The position numbers were made by a program, and so were the translations under genes. A stretch of DNA of 5,975 nt. Source: CAYMBL01 sp044225155 (GTDB lineage Bacteria > Planctomycetota > Phycisphaerae > UBA1845 > Fen-1342). Below are positions 1 through 5,975 of this stretch, one piece after another. Location: NCBI GenBank assembly GCA_044225155.1, contig JBGAJB010000216.1, positions 1 to 5,975 on the forward strand, given 5' to 3'. The notes under the pieces are model-generated. The model was not told the origin of the DNA. It did not search any database and was given only the letters and a program-made list of their open reading frames with translations. Positions within the stretch are counted from its first letter, which is position 1; each line of letters opens with the position of its first letter.

Positions 1-25
1 CGGTTCTGGGTGGACACGGACAGTT

Positions 26-52
26 CGCGGGCGAGGACGCCCGCGCCACCCC
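26..52 (+). repeat. intergenic stem-loop repeat, copy 1
   Basis: CGCGGGCG (26-33) and CGCCCGCG (38-45) form a perfect 8-bp stem with loop AGGA, followed directly by CCACCCC (46-52). The same stem-plus-tail layout recurs at 71-96 and, diverged, at 5874-5904, all in the same orientation. It resembles short palindromic intergenic repeats (REP-like). I recall similar GGGTGGCG-C/T-GGGC elements from Planctomycetota and related genomes, but this was not checked. Confidence 0.6.
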
Positions 53-70
53 GGATTTCTCCGAACAAAT

Positions 71-96
71 CGCGGGCAGGATGCCCACGCCACCCC
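71..96 (+). repeat. intergenic stem-loop repeat, copy 2
   Basis: CGCGGGCA (71-78) and TGCCCACG (82-89) pair at seven of eight positions around GGA. The one mismatch (C73/A87) is a G-T wobble on the other strand. The stem is followed by CCACCCC (90-96), identical to copy 1. The start is 45 bp from the start of copy 1. The stem change from copy 1 (CG to AT at the loop end, 78/82 versus 33/38) keeps pairing, which suggests that structure matters. Confidence 0.6.
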
Positions 97-104
97 TGCT
101 CGAT

Positions 105-118
105 TCGACCGTGGTCGA
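105..118. other. 14-bp palindrome
   Basis: TCGACC-GT-GGTCGA is a perfect 6-2-6 inverted repeat, the same geometry as the one between the divergent promoters but with a different sequence. It may be a protein-binding site or chance in GC-rich DNA. Confidence 0.25.
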
Positions 119-176
119 CAACGACTGGTCGGCCGGGATAGCGGCTTGTCCCCAACTCCCGCATGAAGGCGCTGGC

Positions 177-220
177 CGATCCAGAAGCGGACTCCATGGG
201 TAGTGGGTCCAATCGGATCG
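177..220. other. branched hairpin in the non-coding region beyond sucA
   Basis: The outer arms CGATCC (177-182) and GGATCG (215-220) are perfect complements. Inner arms GGACTC (189-194) and GGGTCC (205-210) pair with one G-T wobble around a 10-nt loop. The role is unknown; it may be part of 3' processing of the sucA transcript or simple intergenic structure. Confidence 0.3.
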
Positions 221-252
221 CGTGGCGCGTGCAGGCGTGGCTTGACCGTTTG

Positions 253-288
253 GGGAGGGTTTTCTCCGTATGGGAAGAGACCCCTCCC
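253..288 (-). terminator. hairpin downstream of sucA, possible terminator
   Basis: GGGAGGG (253-259) pairs with CCCTCCC (282-288). An inner stem of TCTC (263-266) with GAGA (277-280) extends it around a loop centred near 271. It begins about 57 bp past the sucA stop in the direction of transcription. No T-run follows on the minus strand, so it is not a classic intrinsic terminator. Confidence 0.35.
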
Positions 289-344
289 TTACGGTCGGGG
301 CTCGGCTGGCGACTTCCATCGGCGCTGGCGCGGTGTTCGTTGTT

Positions 345-3422
<3,078 letters not shown>

Positions 3423-3443
3423 TCGGGTTATTTCCGTCCTAAG

Positions 3444-3470
3444 CCGGCCGGTCCTGGTCGCACCGGTCGG
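3444..3470 (-). promoter_or_regulatory. inverted repeat in the sucA leader
   Basis: CCGGCCGGT (3444-3452) and ACCGGTCGG (3462-3470) pair at eight of nine positions around a 9-nt loop. In the presumed sucA mRNA this would be a GC-rich hairpin ending about 21 nt before the start codon, with one A/C mismatch. It could affect translation or be a protein-binding site. No known riboswitch fold is recognised. Confidence 0.3.
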
Positions 3471-3494
3471 AAACGCTAACTGCACCAAGTCACG

Positions 3495-3524
3495 ATACTA
3501 CGGGCCGGGGACGGCGTCGGTCGA
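3495..3524 (-). promoter_or_regulatory. candidate promoter for sucA
   Basis: On the minus strand, TCGACC (3524-3519, four of six to the -35) lies 18 bp before TAGTAT (3500-3495, four of six to the -10). Initiation would be near 3488, giving a leader of about 65 nt to the ATG at 3422. This would place the in-frame TTG at 3488 at the very 5' end, favouring the ATG as the start. Confidence 0.3.
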
Positions 3525-3538
3525 GCGTCACGAAGGCG

Positions 3539-3552
3539 GACGGCAGGCCGTC
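3539..3552. promoter_or_regulatory. 6-2-6 perfect inverted repeat, possible shared operator
   Basis: GACGGC-AG-GCCGTC is a perfect inverted repeat with a 2-bp centre. It lies between the two candidate divergent -35 elements (3524 for sucA and 3563 for the coiled-coil gene), where a dimeric regulator could act on both. The symmetry is seen in the sequence; the operator role is inferred. Confidence 0.3.
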
Positions 3553-3562
3553 AATAATTCGA

Positions 3563-3591
3563 TTGACGCCTCCGCGCGTGGCGGGTAAACA
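3563..3591 (+). promoter_or_regulatory. candidate sigma70-type promoter for the coiled-coil gene
   Basis: TTGACG (3563-3568) matches the -35 consensus at five of six bases. After a 17-bp spacer, TAAACA (3586-3591) matches the -10 at three of six. Transcription would begin near 3598, leaving a leader of about 30 nt before ATG 3627 or 53 nt before TTG 3651. The -10 is weak and GC-rich genomes often diverge from this consensus, so this is only a candidate. Confidence 0.35.
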
Positions 3592-3626
3592 AACCCACCT
3601 TGCGGGCGAGCGCAGATGCCCGCGCC

Positions 3627-4472
3627 ATGGCCCCAGCCGCGGAGCATGACTTGAGAGCGTTCGCCATCGGACTTATCGCCAGCGGCGTCCTTCTTGCCGC
3701 GATTTTCATCGTTCCTCGCTTCCTGGCCGGCTCCGAACATGCGAACGCCGTGCAGGCGGAGGAACAGGCCGAACTCGCGCGACGTTTGTACCTTGTCTAC
3801 AACCAGAGCCTCGCACCGCTCGGCATTCGAGCGGACATGGACGGCCTGAAGAACGCCGATTTCGATCGGCTGGTGAAAGCCGCCCAGGAACGTTTCGACA
3901 AACTCCAGCAGGAGTTCTCGAAGGAAGCGCAGGAAGTGCGCAGCGCCGATCAGCGGCTGCACGCGAAGGCGGCTCCGGTGAAGGCGGTGACGGGCGACCC
4001 GAGCGGCGTGCGCGCGGCCGTGGCGGGGCTGGACAAGGTCTTCGCGGATAATCGGGCGCTGCTGACGGAGGCGATCAAGAACGCGCAGGAGGCGAATCGC
4101 GCCGGCGCGGGAGCGGTCGGCGTCGGTCAGGTGCTCGGAGTCTTGAAGCTGACGGACGCGACGGATGCGTTCCGGGCCGTGCGGCGGCTGCGGACGCAGG
4201 CGGAGATGGACGAGGCGAAGGCGCTGAACCTCGCCGCCGATTGGACGCAAGCGACGTCGGCGAACGAGCATTACATGAAGCTGGATCCGGCCGAGATTCT
4301 GACCGGATTGCGGAAAGACGCGGATGAGCTGCGCGGGCTGGTGGCGGATGCCAAGCAGCGGGCCGAGGCGCTTTCGACGGCCGTCGCGGCGCGAAAGAAA
4401 GAGCTGGACGAGATTCGCAAGGCGCTCGAAGGCCGAGGCGCTTTCGACGGCCGTCGCGGCGCGACAGAATGA
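3627..4472 (+). CDS. membrane-anchored coiled-coil protein, N-terminal part (frameshifted)
   Basis: I do not recognise this family. As read it gives 281 residues. One strongly hydrophobic segment (about 11-33, AFAIGLIASGVLLAAIFIVP) follows a short N-terminus and looks like an uncleaved signal anchor, probably leaving the rest outside the cytoplasm (inferred). The remainder is helical and rich in Ala, Glu, Lys and Arg, with likely coiled-coil stretches at about 79-104 and 222-268. The true reading runs to Glu268. The last 13 residues (GRGAFDGRRGATE) are an out-of-frame reading of the second copy of a 70-bp duplication, ended by a TGA at 4470 created by a substitution in that copy. The rest of the protein continues in the next frame to 5592. 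Start choice is uncertain. ATG 3627 lacks a clear SD, whereas TTG 3651 has GGAG six nt upstream and would begin just before the anchor. The frame is also open back to a TTG at 3600. Confidence 0.75.
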   Translation: MAPAAEHDLRAFAIGLIASGVLLAAIFIVPRFLAGSEHANAVQAEEQAELARRLYLVYNQSLAPLGIRADMDGLKNADFDRLVKAAQERFDKLQQEFSKEAQEVRSADQRLHAKAAPVKAVTGDPSGVRAAVAGLDKVFADNRALLTEAIKNAQEANRAGAGAVGVGQVLGVLKLTDATDAFRAVRRLRTQAEMDEAKALNLAADWTQATSANEHYMKLDPAEILTGLRKDADELRGLVADAKQRAEALSTAVAARKKELDEIRKALEGRGAFDGRRGATE

Positions 4473-5592
4473 GCTGTACGAGATTCGCAAGGCGCTCGAA
4501 GACGGGCGGGCGCAGTGGACCGCGCTGGAGGAAGCCGGATTCCAGGCCGGAAATGACGCGGCGTTTGAGCAATACAAGAAAAACGTTTCTGAGCTATCGG
4601 CCAAGCTGGTCGAGCTTCAGGAGCGTGAGCAGCGGCTGGCCTACGGCGGGATCGTGAATGGCAAGCTGACGGGCGACCTGCTCAGCGATTTCCACATTGA
4701 TGGCGGCGAGCAGACCGACGGACTCGATGAGCTGGAGCGGAAGCTCGCCATCGCGAACGAGCAGGTCGAGCGCTACATGCACGGTGCGGCGGCGATCGAT
4801 ACGCAGATCGCGGCACTCGAAGCGGGCGGCAAGTCGTCGCACGAGTTGTCGCTGGCGGCCGAGGCGCGGGCGAACGAGATTCGCAAAAACCTCGAAGCTA
4901 CTGTGGCGGAGCTGGACAAGCTGCAAAAAGAGATCGCCGAGCGCGAGAAGAGCGCGCTGGACGCGGCGAATGCATCGACCAGCGCGTTCGGAGCCGCGTC
5001 GCAGGCGATCGGGGCGTGGATCAGTTCCGCCCGCGATTTGCAGCAGAATTCTGATCTGGAAAAACGCAACGCGCGGCTGACGACGATCACCAAGCAAAAC
5101 GCGGAAATGCTGGCCGGGGCGTCGCAGGCGCGCGCGAAGCTGCTGACGGGCAAGATTCAGGCGGAACGGGCGGCCGGCGCGGAGGCCTACAAGACGACGC
5201 TGATGCAGCTTTCGACCGCGGTGAAGGGCCTGACGGTGGACACGGCCGGCCTCGACGACACGATCGCGAATGCGCGTGAGGCGGCCGTAAAGTCGCTGAC
5301 CGAAGCGGCGAGCACGTTTACGAATCTGAGCAAGCGGCCGGGCGTGGAGTCGTGGGTGTTTCAGGCCGGCCTGGCCACCGTGGCGTACAACCTGGCGCAG
5401 GTGGACACGGCGAATCGCGAGCAGCATCTCTCCACTGCGTCGGCCAATATCCGCACGACGATGGACCGGCTGAAACAGTCGCCCTATGGCGTGCCGCTGG
5501 CGGCGTTCAGCGCGAAGCTGGCCGGGCCGGCGGCTGAATCCGCGCCGACACCCGCGCCGGATGGTGAAAAGACGGACCCGACGAAGCCCTGA
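4324..5592 (+). CDS. coiled-coil protein, C-terminal part (same gene, shifted frame)
   Basis: This is the continuation of the anchored coiled-coil gene in the +1 frame. The frame is open from an ATG at 4324, but its first 36 residues (Arg/Ser/Trp-rich) are an out-of-frame reading of the preceding part. Genuine coding starts near 4432 with AEALSTAVAARQNELYEIRK. From there it is mostly predicted coiled coil with heptad-like Leu/Ile and many Glu/Lys/Arg (for example LSAKLVELQEREQRL and AELDKLQKEIAEREK). A more mixed helical region follows, then a Pro-rich acidic and polar tail (PTPAPDGEKTDPTKP). No catalytic motif is visible. If one duplicate copy is removed, the whole gene from ATG 3627 encodes 631 residues without interruption, so the two parts were very likely one protein. 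No good start or SD for independent translation of this part is seen. A structural or scaffold role is possible, but no function can be assigned. Confidence 0.75.
   Translation: MSCAGWWRMPSSGPRRFRRPSRRERKSWTRFARRSKAEALSTAVAARQNELYEIRKALEDGRAQWTALEEAGFQAGNDAAFEQYKKNVSELSAKLVELQEREQRLAYGGIVNGKLTGDLLSDFHIDGGEQTDGLDELERKLAIANEQVERYMHGAAAIDTQIAALEAGGKSSHELSLAAEARANEIRKNLEATVAELDKLQKEIAEREKSALDAANASTSAFGAASQAIGAWISSARDLQQNSDLEKRNARLTTITKQNAEMLAGASQARAKLLTGKIQAERAAGAEAYKTTLMQLSTAVKGLTVDTAGLDDTIANAREAAVKSLTEAASTFTNLSKRPGVESWVFQAGLATVAYNLAQVDTANREQHLSTASANIRTTMDRLKQSPYGVPLAAFSAKLAGPAAESAPTPAPDGEKTDPTKP
4361..4500 (+). repeat. 70-bp imperfect tandem duplication inside the coiled-coil gene
   Basis: Copy 1 is 4361-4430 and copy 2 is 4431-4500. 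Both start GGCCGAGGCGCTTTCGACGG and end AGATTCGCAAGGCGCTCGAA. They differ at only three positions (4395 A/4465 C, 4400 A/4470 T, 4407 G/4477 T), giving 67 of 70 identical. All three differences are non-synonymous in the real frame (Lys to Gln, Lys to Asn, Asp to Tyr). Because 70 is not a multiple of three, the unit shifts the frame by one. The 23 codons 4362-4430 and the 23 codons 4432-4500 encode near-identical peptides beginning AEALSTAVAAR and ending EIRKALE. The single G at 4431 is what separates them in frame. Confidence 0.95.
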
Positions 5593-5594
5593 GC

Positions 5595-5662
5595 GTCCCC
5601 CTTTTCAGATGGGGCACAGCCGCCCTCGGATGTGATTTCTCCTGCCCTATGACATCGGGCAG
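5595..5662 (+). terminator. two hairpins after the coiled-coil gene, possible terminator region
   Basis: The first hairpin has CCCC (5598-5601) pairing with GGGG (5611-5614), extended outward past one mismatch by GT/AC. It sits three bases after the stop codon and contains a TTTT in the loop. The second has CTGCCC (5642-5647) pairing perfectly with GGGCAG (5657-5662) around a 9-nt loop. Neither is followed by a T-run, so termination is inferred from position only. Confidence 0.3.
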
Positions 5663-5842
5663 CTTCCCGCGGCGTGGTCTCGTGACCGGCGATGTTTTCC
5701 CTTCCAATTCTTCGCCGCGATTTTTCCCTGATCGGCCCCCTACCTGATTCGCGACTGCGGGGTATTCAGGCCCGGGCACGCTCAGCCTCGCGGCCGCAGG
5801 TTGGTGCTATTTGGGCTGTGATGCGGGCAGACGGCGGCGGCC

Positions 5843-5864
5843 GATTGATTCGTTGATTGATTGA
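5843..5864 (+). repeat. short interrupted GATT tetranucleotide repeat
   Basis: GATTGATT, CGTT and GATTGATTGA run together as an imperfect 4-bp microsatellite, ten bases before the diverged stem-loop repeat. It is AT-richer than its surroundings and lies in non-coding DNA. No function is evident. Confidence 0.5.
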
Positions 5865-5873
5865 AGCAGTTTT

Positions 5874-5904
5874 CGCGGGCGTGCAGCGCTCGCGCACGCC
5901 ACCC
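5874..5904 (+). repeat. intergenic stem-loop repeat, diverged copy 3
   Basis: This copy begins CGCGGGCGTGC and ends GCACGCCACCC. GGCGTGC (5878-5884) pairs perfectly with GCACGCC (5894-5900) around a 9-nt loop. It shares the CGCGGGC start and the CGCCACCC end with the copies at 26 and 71, but has a larger loop. It lies about 280 bp past the end of the coiled-coil gene. Confidence 0.45.
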
Positions 5905-5975
5905 ACGAAGATTCCGACACCCGAACCGCGGCCCCCGACCATTACCCGTTCCGTTTTTTCGGCGACGACGCGAGA

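Larger units (their letters stand above)
1..344. other. non-coding stretch beyond sucA
   Basis: No recognised gene lies here. In particular there is no start of a lipoyl-domain E2 (sucB) on the minus strand. It contains two tandem stem-loop repeats, a 14-bp palindrome and two hairpins. A minus-strand frame open from an ATG at 197 to the window edge translates the repeats themselves and has no recognisable domain, so it is not called as a gene. Confidence 0.5.
5593..5975. other. non-coding stretch after the coiled-coil gene
   Basis: No convincing gene was found on either strand. A 90-codon open frame on the minus strand (5779-5507) runs back into the coiled-coil gene and looks like a high-GC shadow (many Pro, Arg and Ser, no motif). 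The region holds the two hairpins near its start, the GATT repeat, the third stem-loop repeat and a T6 run at 5954-5959. No tRNA or other RNA gene was recognised. Confidence 0.5.

Noticed and set aside
26..96. CRISPR array
   Set aside because: There are only two copies, each self-complementary, with about 18 bp between units. That is too short and too few for a repeat-spacer array.
1..197. A minus-strand frame open from ATG 197 to the window edge
   Set aside because: It reads through both stem-loop repeats, giving two similar Gly/Ala/Arg segments, and resembles no E2 or other protein.
4420..4445. Programmed ribosomal frameshift joining the two halves of the coiled-coil gene
   Set aside because: No known +1 shift motif or slippery run lies at the junction, and the frame change is fully explained by the 70-bp duplication.
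4361..4500. Diversity-generating retroelement template/variable pair
   Set aside because: The copies are adjacent, only three bases differ, one difference is G to T rather than at an adenine, and no reverse transcriptase gene is present.
3528..4604. A 358-codon minus-strand open frame opposite the coiled-coil gene
   Set aside because: It is Arg/Leu/His/Gln-rich in the way expected from the reverse of a Glu/Lys/Ala coil. It contains the duplicated segment as a repeat and has no motif.
4594..5427. A 277-codon minus-strand open frame opposite the C-terminal coil
   Set aside because: Same shadow composition (very Arg-rich), opposite well-behaved coiled-coil coding sequence.
5780..5840. Possible tRNA-like or small RNA gene in the GC-rich stretch
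   Set aside because: No cloverleaf arms or conserved T-loop sequence could be found.

Overview
This is a high-GC bacterial window with two divergently transcribed genes flanked by non-coding DNA. On the minus strand is a complete gene for the thiamine-diphosphate-dependent E1 subunit of 2-oxoglutarate dehydrogenase (sucA, 3422 down to 345). On the plus strand is a gene for an unrecognised, membrane-anchored, coiled-coil protein (3627 to 5592). That gene is split by a 70-bp imperfect tandem duplication that shifts the reading frame. The organism cannot be fixed from the sequence. High GC, the large anchored coiled-coil protein and GGGTGGCG-type intergenic stem-loop repeats would fit Planctomycetota or a relative, but this is a weak inference.

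Layout. Positions 1-344 hold no convincing gene. They contain two copies of a small stem-loop repeat 45 bp apart, a 14-bp palindrome, a branched hairpin, and a hairpin about 57 bp past the sucA stop that may act as a terminator. Positions 345-3422 are sucA, about 90 residues longer than the E. coli enzyme. The extra length comes from a Gly/Asp/Lys/Ala-rich insertion near the C-terminus and a Pro/Ala/Lys tail. Positions 3423-3626 are a divergent intergenic region with candidate promoters in both directions, a perfect 6-2-6 inverted repeat between them, and a hairpin in the sucA leader. Positions 3627-5592 are the broken coiled-coil gene. Positions 5593-5975 hold two hairpins, a short GATT repeat and a third, diverged copy of the stem-loop repeat, with no gene seen.

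How the genes relate. SucA is a core TCA-cycle enzyme that oxidatively decarboxylates 2-oxoglutarate and passes the succinyl group to the lipoyl domains of its E2 partner. No E2 (sucB) or E3 gene is visible next to it, so it seems to be transcribed alone here. The coiled-coil protein has no evident metabolic link to SucA; the two only share the intergenic control region. No clearly new multi-gene system is visible. The most notable feature is the 70-bp duplication. Removing one base at the junction would turn it into a clean 23-residue coiled-coil repeat, and removing one copy would restore a 631-residue protein.
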